From NCBI GenBank assembly GCA_943788135.1, contig CALSPC010000007.1, positions 62,001 through 126,000 of the forward strand: 64,000 nt of DNA, written 5' to 3'. Shown here one piece after another: positions 1 through 9,556 of this stretch. How positions within the stretch are numbered: the first letter of the stretch is position 1; each line of letters starts with the position of its first letter. Origin of the DNA: an uncultured Paracoccaceae bacterium. Its GTDB lineage: Bacteria; Bacteroidota; Bacteroidia; Flavobacteriales; Flavobacteriaceae. A program made the translations under genes and the position numbers. The notes under the pieces are model-generated. The model was not told the origin of the DNA, ran no database searches, and saw nothing but the letters and a program-made list of their open reading frames with translations.

Positions 1-821
1 GGGGAAATACTGTGTTCATTTAAGGGGACTTGGACGCCTTTAGAGTTTGTTCGGTAGGTTAAAACGACCTTCCAAGGCCATATTTTAGGCAATGAGCCCA
101 TCATAAATCCTGTAATAATAGCTAAAGTCAAACGGTTATATGTTTCAAAGAGCCATTTTAGTAGTTTAGAAAAGGATAGCAACCCTACAACAGCACCAGC
201 TCCTATAATCAATATTGTTTTGAAATCTCTAGTGTTGAGGGCTTCCAAAACAGGGCCATAAGCGCCTATAATTACCAAAATAAAAGCTCCAGAAATACCT
301 GGTAATATCATCGCGCAAATTGCCAAGGCTCCTGCAAAAAACAGAAATAAATTTGTAACGGAAGTTTCAGCAGGGTTAAGGGTGGTTATGAAATATGCCG
401 CTAGGGCTCCAATGGCCATTGCTATGCCTATTTTATAATCTGAAGCCTTAATTTTTATCTGTTTTCCAACGTATACCACACTAGCCAGAACCAATCCAAA
501 AAAGAACGACCACAGTAAAATGGGTTGGTGTTCTAATAGCCATTCGACGGCTTTTGCTAATGAAATAATACTCAAAAAAATACCCGACAATAGGGCCAAC
601 AAAAAATTTCCGTTTATTTTTTTCCAAGTGCTTTTTACGCCTTCAGACCGCAGTGTTTTTAAAAGCGAAAAATTAATCGTATTTAAAGTCTCAATAAGTT
701 CTTCATAAATCCCCGAAATGAAAGCAATTGTACCTCCTGATACGCCGGGAACAACATCAGCTGCACCCATAGCCATGCCTTTAAGCGCAATTAGGATATA
801 ATCTAGTGGAGATCGGTTCAT
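1..821 (-). CDS. DUF368 family membrane protein (polyprenyl-phosphate flippase type), 3' end cut by window
   Basis: This reading frame is absent from the ORF track because it runs off the window start without a stop; at least 273 codons are visible from the ATG at 819-821. The N-terminus contains the family signature GAADVVPGVSGGTIAF, followed by many hydrophobic segments, as in DUF368 integral membrane proteins. DUF368 members (PopT) are known to return undecaprenyl phosphate across the cytoplasmic membrane for reuse in peptidoglycan and surface polysaccharide synthesis; that role is inferred here by family. The visible part is close to the usual length (about 300 residues), so only the tail is missing. 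It is the last visible gene on the minus strand after the TPR gene. Confidence 0.85.
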   Translation of the reverse strand, partial: MNRSPLDYILIALKGMAMGAADVVPGVSGGTIAFISGIYEELIETLNTINFSLLKTLRSEGVKSTWKKINGNFLLALLSGIFLSIISLAKAVEWLLEHQPILLWSFFFGLVLASVVYVGKQIKIKASDYKIGIAMAIGALAAYFITTLNPAETSVTNLFLFFAGALAICAMILPGISGAFILVIIGAYGPVLEALNTRDFKTILIIGAGAVVGLLSFSKLLKWLFETYNRLTLAIITGFMMGSLPKIWPWKVVLTYRTNSKGVQVPLNEHSIS

Positions 822-893
822 ACGTTTGATAACAAAAATTTAAAGCGGGTTATTAACTTTCCATTCTTAAGAGTGCTAGTAAAGATATAAACT

Positions 894-2297
894 TTACTCG
901 TAAGAATTTTTAAAATTTTCAATTAATTGAAGGACAGCTTTTCGGTGGTAAACATCAGGAAATAATTCTTCTAAAATAAAAACGTGATCCATATTGATAT
1001 GTAGACCTGTCAAAAGATGTGCATAGCCCGCTTCTGTGTTATTGAGTTTTAAACAAACCCCTGAAAGTCGAAATTCGAGTTCTTCACTTTTAGGATGGTA
1101 CTCTAGTGCTTGCACAAAATTTAATTTTGCCGCTTCATAAGCTCCTAGTTTGATTAAAATATCGCCTCGTGATAACCAAGTACTTAATTCATACTCGCCC
1201 AACTCAATCGTTTTTTTATAGCCATGTTCAGCGTCTTCTAGCAAAGCAAGACGCTCATTGATAGTAGCATACAACAACCAGTAGGCAGCGCAATTGGTGT
1301 CAATGTCAATCGCTTTTTGAATATAAAACAAGGCTTTTTGGTAGTCTTTTTTGGCTATAAAAAATTTAGTAATGCGCATCCAACCGTTATCGGAAGCGGG
1401 GTCTTCCTTTACAGCTTGATAGTAATGTTGCAGGGCTAAATCCGGCATATTAAGGCGTTCATAACAATAGCCAATTTTAATAAAAGCATAGGCTGTAGAA
1501 TCTTCAATAGCAATAGTAATTTTATAATTTTCTATAGCGTCTTCATAGCGTTTTAACTGTTCTAATACTTTTGCTTTTTCTAGATATGCACCAATAAATG
1601 TATCATCAGAAATGATGGCAAAATCAAATGCTGCAAGCGCTTTTTCAGGCTGTTTGGTTTCAATATATTGCCGACCAAGTTGATGCCATGCGACTTCGCT
1701 GTAGGGGTTTTTGTCGAGATATGCATTCAGGAAATCAATCGCCTCTTCCGTTTCATCTAAAAAGTCAAAACAATAAATAATGTTGTAAAGCGCAGAATAA
1801 TCTTCTATATCCAATTCAATACATTTTATAAAGTTTTGTTTTGCATTTTGATACTGATCTAAAAATAAATACTCCATACCAATTAAGGAGTAGAGATCGG
1901 CACTCGTATCTGAAATTTCGATAGCTTTTTTAAAGACCTCTATTGCTTTTTCGTGCTGGTCTTTTTTGGAATAAATATTTGCTTTTTGAATGTAAAGCTC
2001 CTCGTTATTAGGCTCGATCTCGAAAAGAGGAGAAAGAAGACGATCGGCTTCATTTAATTTATTTTCGAAAATTAAGGTTTCAATTTTAAATAATTTTAGG
2101 TTTAATGAAGCTGGGTGCTGACTCAAGCCTAGTTTAATTGCTTTTTTAGCCAAAGCAATTTTACCACTCTCTAAATAGTGGTGGATAATGTTTTCAAATT
2201 CATTGGAATCAAAGAAAAAAACGCTATTGGTTTTTAACATTGACTCAAATTTTGAGAGGGTTACTTCTTCATTTTCGTCAGATTTACTGAACTCCAT
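894..2297 (-). CDS. tetratricopeptide repeat protein
   Basis: A 467-residue protein made almost entirely of TPR helical pairs; repeats with the typical A-x-x-x-F/Y-x-x-A-I pattern recur about every 34 residues (for example HEKAIEVFKKAIEI and PEKALAAFDFAII). There is no signal peptide or membrane segment, so it is probably cytoplasmic. TPR solenoids act as protein-interaction scaffolds; no partner can be named from the sequence. It starts with ATG (MEFSKSDENEE) and lies 96 bases downstream of the aminotransferase gene on the same strand. Similar TPR proteins are common in Flavobacteriaceae, but I do not know a specific function. Confidence 0.85.
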   Translation of the reverse strand: MEFSKSDENEEVTLSKFESMLKTNSVFFFDSNEFENIIHHYLESGKIALAKKAIKLGLSQHPASLNLKLFKIETLIFENKLNEADRLLSPLFEIEPNNEELYIQKANIYSKKDQHEKAIEVFKKAIEISDTSADLYSLIGMEYLFLDQYQNAKQNFIKCIELDIEDYSALYNIIYCFDFLDETEEAIDFLNAYLDKNPYSEVAWHQLGRQYIETKQPEKALAAFDFAIISDDTFIGAYLEKAKVLEQLKRYEDAIENYKITIAIEDSTAYAFIKIGYCYERLNMPDLALQHYYQAVKEDPASDNGWMRITKFFIAKKDYQKALFYIQKAIDIDTNCAAYWLLYATINERLALLEDAEHGYKKTIELGEYELSTWLSRGDILIKLGAYEAAKLNFVQALEYHPKSEELEFRLSGVCLKLNNTEAGYAHLLTGLHINMDHVFILEELFPDVYHRKAVLQLIENFKNSYE

Positions 2298-2393
2298 AAA
2301 TGATTATTTTTTGTACTATTAAATTTAATAGTATATCGGCTCGAAACACTAAGTTGTCTTTAATGTTTTCAACAAAATAATTAACAGTGCTGT

Positions 2394-3572
2394 TTAGAAG
2401 GAATTTAGGATATTGATAATAATGGAACAGCCTTTAATCAATTCCTCATTAGAAATTGTAAGTGGAGGTGAAATTCGTACTGCTTTGGGTTCATAGAGCA
2501 ACCAAAATAAAATTAAACCGTCCTCCTTTGCTTGTAAAACCAGTTTATTAGCGATATCTGGTGAATCAACCATTAGTGCTAGCATTAATCCTTTTCCTCT
2601 TATTTCCTTTATCAGTGGATGGTTTAGGTGCTTACGTAGTAGTGCTTCTTTTTCTAAAGTCTCTGAAATTAAAGTGCTACTTGTAATTTCCTCAAGGGTT
2701 GCCAAAGCTGCTGCTGCAATTACAGGATGCCCACCAAAAGTTGTGATATGCCCTAGTTTAGGGTGGTCCGATAAGCTGTCCATCATCGCATTAGACGCTG
2801 TAAAAGCACCTATTGGCATACCGCCACCCAGTCCTTTTCCAGTTACAACCACATCTGGAATACAGTCGTAGTGTTCAAAACCAAAGCATTTTCCTGTCCT
2901 TCCTATTCCAGGTTGAATTTCATCCAAAATTAAAAGTGCACCTACAGCATTACATTGGTCTTGAACTTTTTTTAGATATCCGTTTTTGGGTTCAATAAAA
3001 CCCGCACCACCTTGAATGGTTTCCAAAATAACGGCTGCTGTTTTGGTAGTGATTTTTGAAAGGTCTGCAAGGGCATTAAATTCTATAAATCGAATGTCTG
3101 GTATAAGTGGTCGAAAGGGATGTTTTCGTTCTTCATACCCCATAATGCTTAAAGCGCCCATAGTATTGCCATGATAAGCATTTTTAGCAGCAATAATTTC
3201 AGAACGTCCTGTGAAACGTCTGGCGAGTTTCATAGCACCATCAATGGCTTCTGTCCCTGAATTTGTAAGGTATGTTTTGTCAAGATTTGGTGGTAAATGA
3301 GCGGCTAGTAATTTGGTTAATTTTACCGCAGGAGATTGGATATATTCGCCATAGACCATCACATGCATGTAGGTGTCCAACTGCTTTTTGATAGCAGCAA
3401 CGACTTTTGGATGGCGATGCCCCAAACTACAAGCAGAGACCCCCGCCACAAAATCTAAATATGCTTTTTTATCTTCATCATAAATATAAGACCCTTCTGC
3501 ATGCGAAACCTCCATCGCTAACGGATGTGGAGTCGTTTGTGCTTGATGCTTATAAAAATCCGAAGTATTCAA
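2394..3572 (-). CDS. class III PLP-dependent aminotransferase (acetylornithine/ornithine aminotransferase-like)
   Basis: A 392-residue fold-type I, class III aminotransferase. Visible hallmarks are SGTEA (105-109, phosphate/cofactor binding), LILDEIQPGIGRTG (214-227, the Asp that contacts the PLP ring nitrogen) and the PLP lysine in VVVTGKGLGGG (K246). The Flavobacteriaceae group it resembles is usually annotated only as an aspartate aminotransferase family protein, so the substrate is open; ArgD-like ornithine or 4-aminobutyrate use is possible. The start is TTG, two bases after the OstA stop codon; an internal ATG at residue 20 would remove part of the conserved N-terminus (QAQTTPHPLAMEV), so the TTG is preferred. 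It is co-transcribed with the OstA-like gene. Confidence 0.88.
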   Translation of the reverse strand: MNTSDFYKHQAQTTPHPLAMEVSHAEGSYIYDEDKKAYLDFVAGVSACSLGHRHPKVVAAIKKQLDTYMHVMVYGEYIQSPAVKLTKLLAAHLPPNLDKTYLTNSGTEAIDGAMKLARRFTGRSEIIAAKNAYHGNTMGALSIMGYEERKHPFRPLIPDIRFIEFNALADLSKITTKTAAVILETIQGGAGFIEPKNGYLKKVQDQCNAVGALLILDEIQPGIGRTGKCFGFEHYDCIPDVVVTGKGLGGGMPIGAFTASNAMMDSLSDHPKLGHITTFGGHPVIAAAALATLEEITSSTLISETLEKEALLRKHLNHPLIKEIRGKGLMLALMVDSPDIANKLVLQAKEDGLILFWLLYEPKAVRISPPLTISNEELIKGCSIIINILNSF

Positions 3573-3574
3573 GG

Positions 3575-5362
3575 TTATTTAAGTGGTTTTTTTAACTGTT
3601 TTCGATTGCGTTTAAACTTATTTGGTAAAGTTCTTGCCGCTTTATTTTTAGGTTTTTCTTTGTTTAGCTTTGTATTTTCAGACGGTTTTGGTTGGGCGTT
3701 TTCTATCCGTTTGAGTAAGGTTGGATCAAAGAATTCTTCTTGAGGACTATATGCCTTTAAGCCCTGAATTATTGGAAGTTCCAAAGGAGGGTCATCTTTA
3801 AATAAATCCTCTACACTTATTGGACGTTCGGAATTGCGCCATTGAAAGCCTTTAAGAATCTTTTCATTGTCCTTAAAGTCACTTTCGGGATGTGTTTTTC
3901 CACCAATTTGATTGAATTTACGCAGTTCATCAATAGCATTTCCTGAAACCCATATTTTAATAGATCCAGATTTTGATTTATCAATGCCTACTAATTCATT
4001 TTCATCATTGCGGAGATAGTAAATGGACTCTGCATTTTTAATGATATCTATGGTTGATAAAGCGTTATTTTCAAACAGACCAAATAATTTTTTCCCCGAT
4101 ATCTGATTATAGCCCGCTCCTAAGCTGTCTTTACTGATTATGAAAGCGTTGTCAAAGACTTTTAGGGAATCTAAAGTTTCGGTTTTTGGATTTGAAATTA
4201 AATGAATTGAATCGCCTGTGATTTGATTTTCAAAATTCCATAAAATGGGATGTTTTACTTTATAAAATGGATCCTTTGTCACATTACGATCTAAATTTAT
4301 AAGTTGAGTTAGCCCTGTTTTTTGGTTCATGTGAATAGAATCCGCTTTACCACTTAAGTCAGACTTAAATATTTTGGCATTATAATAGGCGCGTGTTATT
4401 CTATGTTCTGGTTTTCCTGTAACCATTAAAGTATCACTGTGTACAAAAATTGAGTCATTTTCTTGAACGGTAATGGCTAGTGCACGTTTGGTCATAAATA
4501 CAGAATCCTTAGCTCTAAAAACTTCTGCATAATGGGCCTTAACAATAGTGCTGTTTAAGGTATCTGTAATGGTGATGTTATTGGATGCAGAGGCAAAACT
4601 TTTGCCGCGATCAAAATAGATGCTATCGCCCTCAACAATACGTTCATCATAATTTATTTTAGATTTTTTTACAAAATATCCAGTATCGTCTTGGGTATTG
4701 TAAAACCCACGCTCACAATAAATTACACTAGTTTCGCTAGTGATTGTTGTTGGTCCAAATAAAAAGGCATACCCTGAAAGGGAATAAAAATCGAGTTGAT
4801 CAGATTCAATAACGTACTCTGGGTTTACTAATTTCACGTTATTTACAAAACGATATTTTTTAGAATTCATATAGTAACGTCCTCTAGTACTCGTAATCGT
4901 TCCTGTAGTATCGCGAACGACTTTTCCAAAGCTGCGGTAAAATGCTTGTTGCTTAACGCGATCAAAGTATAATGTATCCGTTGTAAGCTTGGAACTGGGT
5001 TCTGTTAACACAACTGAGCCACTCGCAAAGGCGAGTTGTGTTTTGCCACTATACTCCACATATTTTGAGGTCATGTTTATAGTATCCCCCTGTTTTACAT
5101 GAACATTGCCATAGGCTTCTATGAAATCTTGTGAGCCATAATACACCGCCTCATCACACCATAATTCTATACCATCATGCTTGATATGTACCTGTTTTGA
5201 GTTGCCTCTTGTTAGAATTGTCGCCTCAGGTTTCGCTTCATCAAAACTCATAAAAGGGGCATGTTCAATTTCTATTCTGCGACGGTCTTGTGCATGTAAC
5301 ACAGCCCCTGCAAAAAACAGAACCCCTATAAAATAATAAATACTTTTATGTTTCAACGTCAT
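3575..5362 (-). CDS. OstA/LptA-like protein, lipopolysaccharide transport
   Basis: A 595-residue exported protein: a cleavable signal peptide at residues 1-24 (ending VLHAQ), then a long run of beta-rich OstA-type repeats such as EAYGNVHVKQGDTINMTSKYVEYSGK, where metal-free beta strands alternate with short turns. OstA/LptA domains bind the lipid A part of LPS and form the periplasmic bridge to the outer membrane; this much longer Bacteroidota version probably does the same or contributes the LptD-like N-terminal part. The C-terminus is basic (KPKNKAARTLPNKFKRNRKQLKKP) and probably disordered. A promoter box lies at 5374-5381 and the class III aminotransferase follows almost without a gap. 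Confidence 0.85.
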   Translation of the reverse strand: MTLKHKSIYYFIGVLFFAGAVLHAQDRRRIEIEHAPFMSFDEAKPEATILTRGNSKQVHIKHDGIELWCDEAVYYGSQDFIEAYGNVHVKQGDTINMTSKYVEYSGKTQLAFASGSVVLTEPSSKLTTDTLYFDRVKQQAFYRSFGKVVRDTTGTITSTRGRYYMNSKKYRFVNNVKLVNPEYVIESDQLDFYSLSGYAFLFGPTTITSETSVIYCERGFYNTQDDTGYFVKKSKINYDERIVEGDSIYFDRGKSFASASNNITITDTLNSTIVKAHYAEVFRAKDSVFMTKRALAITVQENDSIFVHSDTLMVTGKPEHRITRAYYNAKIFKSDLSGKADSIHMNQKTGLTQLINLDRNVTKDPFYKVKHPILWNFENQITGDSIHLISNPKTETLDSLKVFDNAFIISKDSLGAGYNQISGKKLFGLFENNALSTIDIIKNAESIYYLRNDENELVGIDKSKSGSIKIWVSGNAIDELRKFNQIGGKTHPESDFKDNEKILKGFQWRNSERPISVEDLFKDDPPLELPIIQGLKAYSPQEEFFDPTLLKRIENAQPKPSENTKLNKEKPKNKAARTLPNKFKRNRKQLKKPLK

Positions 5363-5373
5363 ATGGTTTGATA

Positions 5374-5381
5374 CAAAAATA
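5374..5381 (-). promoter_or_regulatory. Bacteroidota -7 promoter box for the OstA-like gene
   Basis: The minus strand reads TATTTTTG, matching TAnnTTTG, 11 bases before the ATG. A TTTG that fits the -33 element is at 5404-5407, 22 bases further upstream. Matched by eye to the known consensus. Confidence 0.6.
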
Positions 5382-5431
5382 GGTAATATTGAGTTCTTTA
5401 AATCAAAGTTAAGCGGTTTTTAAGCCTAAAA

Positions 5432-5458
5432 AAAAATCTATCCTAGGGATAGATTTTT
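5432..5458 (-). terminator. intrinsic terminator after purA
   Basis: A perfect 12-base-pair inverted repeat, AAAAATCTATCC-TAG-GGATAGATTTTT, begins 5 bases after the purA stop. The 3-base loop and T-run fit a rho-independent terminator; because the stem ends in A and T tracts it can work in both directions, but no plus-strand gene precedes it. Confidence 0.85.
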
Positions 5459-5463
5459 AATTG

Positions 5464-6735
5464 TTATCTAAAAATCGTTTGTTTGCGATCAGGTCCTACA
5501 GAAACGACTTTGATTGGAATTTGCAATTCCTTCTCAAGAAAATCGATGTAAGTGATTAATGCCGCTGGAAGGGTGGACTCATTATTCATTGCAGTCAAAT
5601 CTTCTTTCCACCCTTCAAAGTCCGTATAAATTGGCGTGACATTTTCAGGATCTACGTTGTAGGGCAAATGGTTGATCACACTACCTTTATAGTTGTATGC
5701 GGTACACACTTTTAAAGCCTTGAAACCAGAAAGCACATCGGCTTTCATCATCATAAGTTGTGTAACACCATTTACTTGACATGCATAGCGAAGTGCTACG
5801 AGATCTAACCAACCACAACGACGAGAACGTCCAGTGGTAGCACCAAATTCATTTCCAACACGTCCCATAGTTTCTCCGTCCTCATCAAACAGTTCAGTAG
5901 GGAAGGGGCCAGAACCCACACGCGTTGTGTAAGCCTTAAAAATTCCAAATACCTCTCCTATAGTGTTTGGAGCAATTCCTAATCCAGTACAGGCGCCTGC
6001 AGCTGTGGTGTTTGAAGACGTTACGAAAGGATAAGTTCCAAAATCAATATCCAATAAGGACCCTTGAGCACCCTCCGCTAAGATGGATTTATTGTCGCGT
6101 TGCGCTTGGTGTAAATACTCTTCAGAATCTATGAATTTTAAAGATTTTAAGACTTTGATCGCCTCAAAAAACTCTGCTTCTAATTCGTCTAAATTATACT
6201 GTAAGTCAACGTTATAAAAAGCGACCATTGATTCGTGCTTGTTAGCCAATGCACGGTACTTTTCTTTCCAATTGTCTAATTCTAAATCGCCCACACGAAT
6301 GCCGTTTCGTCCAGTTTTGTCCATATAAGTTGGTCCAATTCCTTTCAGTGTTGATCCAATTTTGGCTTTCCCTTTTGCAGTTTCAGATGCAGCATCTAAA
6401 AGGCGGTGCGTTGGTAAAATTAAATGCGCTTTACGAGAAATAACCAAGGCTTTTTTATAATCTACATTTTGCGCCGCAAGTTTGTCCAATTCAGCTTTAA
6501 AAATAACGGGATCAATTACAACTCCATTACCTACTAAGTTGACAGCATCTTCATGAAAAATTCCAGACGGAATTGTATGAAGAACATGCTTCATCCCATT
6601 AAAAACTAGAGTGTGACCTGCATTTGGTCCTCCCTGAAATCGTGCAATAATATTGTAATTTGAGGTCAAAACATCTACAATTTTTCCTTTGCCTTCGTCT
6701 CCCCATTGTAATCCAAGTAGTAAATCTACTGCCAT
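5464..6735 (-). CDS. purA: adenylosuccinate synthase
   Basis: Joins IMP and aspartate using GTP to form adenylosuccinate, the first committed step from IMP to AMP, in the cytoplasm. The 423-residue length is normal. Visible hallmarks: WGDEGKGKIVD near residue 10 (phosphate loop with the catalytic Asp), NAGHTLV (catalytic His), the IMP-binding segment GSTLKGIGPTYMDK, and TTGRSRRCGWLD, which carries the arginines that contact aspartate and IMP. It starts 5 bases after the fur-family gene stop, so the two are likely one transcript, ended by the strong hairpin at 5432-5458. Confidence 0.97.
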   Translation of the reverse strand: MAVDLLLGLQWGDEGKGKIVDVLTSNYNIIARFQGGPNAGHTLVFNGMKHVLHTIPSGIFHEDAVNLVGNGVVIDPVIFKAELDKLAAQNVDYKKALVISRKAHLILPTHRLLDAASETAKGKAKIGSTLKGIGPTYMDKTGRNGIRVGDLELDNWKEKYRALANKHESMVAFYNVDLQYNLDELEAEFFEAIKVLKSLKFIDSEEYLHQAQRDNKSILAEGAQGSLLDIDFGTYPFVTSSNTTAAGACTGLGIAPNTIGEVFGIFKAYTTRVGSGPFPTELFDEDGETMGRVGNEFGATTGRSRRCGWLDLVALRYACQVNGVTQLMMMKADVLSGFKALKVCTAYNYKGSVINHLPYNVDPENVTPIYTDFEGWKEDLTAMNNESTLPAALITYIDFLEKELQIPIKVVSVGPDRKQTIFR

Positions 6736-6740
6736 GCTAT

Positions 6741-7202
6741 TTAATCGTTATTTTTAGTATTTCGTTTTGTTCCGTAGAAGTAAAGTGAGTGTTTTTGAAT
6801 GTCAATATCAAACACCTCTTCTATTGTCTTTTGAATTGATTGAATCCTAGGATCGCAAAACTCAAAGACTTCACCAGTATCCGTTAGGATAACATGGTCG
6901 TGTTGTTTATCAAAGTAGGATTTTTCATATTGAGCTTGATTTTGCCCAAATTGGTGCCGACGTACCAAAGCACAATCTAATAATAATTCAATTGTGTTGT
7001 AAAGCGTAGCTCTTGAAACGCGGTAATTTTTATTTTTCATATTGATATAGAGCGATTCTATGTCAAAATGATCATTATTATCATAAATTTCTTGAAGTAT
7101 TGCAAACCGTTCTGGAGTTTTTCGGTGGCCATTATCTTCGAGGAATTTTGTAAATACATTTTTTACAACCTCTTGATTTTTATTTTTAGGTTTTTTACTC
7201 AT
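6741..7202 (-). CDS. Fur-family transcriptional regulator
   Basis: A 153-residue metal-responsive repressor of the Fur family: winged-helix DNA-binding domain at about residues 12-95 ([14 protein letters not shown], then [14 protein letters not shown] as the recognition helix) and a dimerisation domain containing [15 protein letters not shown], the usual site of regulatory metal ligands. The C-x-x-C pair that holds structural zinc in most Fur, PerR and Zur proteins is absent: the position normally reading LDCG reads LTDTG. The metal sensed is therefore uncertain. A -7 box lies just upstream at 7211-7218, and purA follows 5 bases downstream. Confidence 0.9.
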   Translation of the reverse strand: MSKKPKNKNQEVVKNVFTKFLEDNGHRKTPERFAILQEIYDNNDHFDIESLYINMKNKNYRVSRATLYNTIELLLDCALVRRHQFGQNQAQYEKSYFDKQHDHVILTDTGEVFEFCDPRIQSIQKTIEEVFDIDIQKHSLYFYGTKRNTKNND

Positions 7203-7210
7203 ACTTCCGC

Positions 7211-7218
7211 CAAATTTA
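7211..7218 (-). promoter_or_regulatory. -7 promoter box for the Fur-family gene
   Basis: The minus strand reads TAAATTTG (TAnnTTTG), 8 bases before the ATG, implying a leader of only a few bases. The region between it and the RelA/SpoT stop is short, so the fur-purA transcript may also receive read-through. Confidence 0.5.
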
Positions 7219-7227
7219 AGCTAAATT

Positions 7228-9445
7228 TTAGACTCTAAACACTTTTTCTATACCATTTATTTTTTGCAGGCGCTCCATGAGCTTTTCAACAAAGTTAGTG
7301 TTGTTTACTTCCACAGCAATTTCACCATTAAAAGTACCACTATCGGTGTCAAATTTTATGGTTTTAATATTAACATTCATACTTTCTGAAACTAGTTTTG
7401 TGATGGAATTAACCAACCCAAGTTTGTCAATTCCTGTAAGTTTTATAACGGCTTTAAAGACCTGTTGAGAGGAGTCTATCCATTTGGCAGACATAATTCT
7501 GTAGGCATAATTTGATTGAAGACTTAAGGCATTTGGACAAGTTTTTTTATGAATTTTGATTCCTTCCTTGATACTCAAAAAACCAAAAACTAAATCGCCT
7601 GGAATAGGATTACAACAGGTCGAAAGTTTATAGCTTAACGTTTCTTCTTCTTTTCCAAATACGAGCATATCGTATTTGGATGTGATTTCGTCTTTTTCAA
7701 CCGTTTCTTTGAGCGTTCCTTTTGTACGGTTGATTTTATTTTTAATAAAACTCACCAAAGCATTACTCCTTGAAGCTGCAAAGTTTTTGAGCATCGTATT
7801 GTCTATACTGCCGATTCCAACGCGAAAAAATAAATCTAGACTCGTATTGAGATTAAAAAAATTGACTAATTCATTAACTGAACGTTCGTTTAAAGAAATT
7901 TTGAGTTGTTTTAGTTTTCGGCGTAATATTTCTTTTCCCTTCATGAGCAATTGCTTTTTCATCTTCTTTTAGTGCTGATTTTATTTTACTTTTCGCTCGT
8001 GTAGTGATAACATAATCTAACCAGTTTACAGTAGGTTTTGCATTCTCTGAAGTAATAATATCAACTTGATCTCCACTTTGTAAGATGTGGTTTAAAGGCA
8101 CTAACTTACCATTAACCTTTGCGCCTCTAGTTTTCATGCCAATTTCGGTATGAATACTAAATGAAAAATCTAATGGCGTTGCATTTTTTGGCAGCGATTT
8201 TAAATCGCCATTTGGTGTAAAAACAAATATCTCTTTGGCGTAAAGATTAAGTTTAAATTGCTCAACAAATTCTACAGCATTGGATTCTGGATTTTCAATC
8301 ACTTCTTGAAGTTTTCCAATCCAGCTTTCTAAATTTTCGTCTTGTTCTTGTTCACCTTCTTTGTATTTGTAGTGCGCGGCGTAGCCTTTTTCGGCAATTT
8401 CATTCATGCGTTCACTTCGAATTTGAACCTCTACCCATCGTCCTTTTGGTCCCATCACTGTAATATGTAAGGCTTCATAACCAGTAGATTTTGGTGCTGA
8501 AATCCAATCTCTTAAACGTATCGGATTAGGCCTAAAATGATCAGTTACAATCGAATATACTTTCCAAGCAATAAATTTTTCGTCTTTAAGATCTGACGTG
8601 TATATAATTCGAACGGCAAACTTATCGTAAACTTCATCAAAAGAAACTCCTTGATTTTGCATTTTTCTCCGAATCGAAAAAATTGATTTCGGACGCCCTT
8701 TTATGACATATTTAATTTTTTCTTTGTTGAGTGCTTTAGTTAATACCTTGCTAATATCCTTGATGTAAAGATCTTGATCTTCTTTACTTTCTTCTAATTT
8801 GACTAAGATGTCATTATAAACTTCAGGTTCGGTATATTTTAAGGCGAGATCTTCTAGTTTGGATTTGATGTTATACAATCCAATTTTGTGCGCTAGAGGC
8901 GCATAAATATAAAGCGTTTCTGATGCAATTTTTAGTTGTTTATCTTCTCGCATCGAATGAATTGTTTGCATGTTGTGAAGACGGTCTGCAATTTTGATGA
9001 TAATTACTCGAATATCATCGTGAAGTGTCAGTAACATTTTTCTAAAATTCTCCGCCTGCATTGATACATTCATATCTTTATTTAGCGAAGAGATTTTAGT
9101 CAAACCATTTACAATTCGAGCCACAGTTTCGCCAAATAATTGTTGAATATCTTCAATCGAATAACGTGGGCAATCTTCAACGACGTCATGAAGAAGTGCC
9201 GCTGCAATAGATGTAGCATCTAATCCAATTTCTGAGGCTACAATTTTTGCTACCGCAATAGGATGGAAAATATAAGCTTCCCCAGATTTTCGTCTTTGAT
9301 CTGAATGGGCATCAACAGCAACGTCAAATGCTTTCCGGATTAGTTTTTTATCTTGAGCAGACAGTCTTCTGTAGCTAATTTTGAGCAGGTCTTTGTACTC
9401 CTTAGCTATGGCTGCATTTTCCTTTGCGACTTCTTCTCCTGTCAT
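7228..9445 (-). pseudogene. spoT: bifunctional (p)ppGpp synthetase/hydrolase RelA/SpoT, interrupted by a +1 frameshift
   Basis: Two overlapping ORFs (7874-9445, 523 aa; 7228-7962, 244 aa) are the two halves of one Rsh enzyme. The first holds the HD hydrolase domain (LLHDVVEDC at 84-92, KIADRLHNM at 151-159), the synthetase domain (RPKSIFSIRRKM; APKSTGYEALH) and the TGS domain (about 395-465). The second holds the helical, zinc-finger (STCCNPIPGD) and ACT domains (FKAVIKLTGIDKLGL). At 7933-7939 the minus strand reads GAAGGGAAAAGAAATA; removing one base gives GAA GGA AAA GAA ATA (EGKEI), joining the halves into about 738 residues, normal for the family. The total span is 3n+1 bases. If the break is real, the hydrolase and synthetase domains remain but the regulatory part is lost. 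A sequencing error is equally possible. Confidence 0.9.
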
Positions 9446-9556
9446 AACCTAAATTTACTACAATCAATCGTAACATGCAATAGCAAAACTTAGTTTTTAC
9501 ACAAATTGTTTTAACACCTAATGAATCACTATAAATTTAAAAGATTGCGGTACGTC

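Noticed and set aside
520-708. Plus-strand 62-codon ORF
   Set aside because: It is antisense to the DUF368 gene, with no own promoter or family resemblance. The same applies to other antisense ORFs such as 2674-2871, 3407-3595, 7676-7972, 40495-40722 and 56172-56534.
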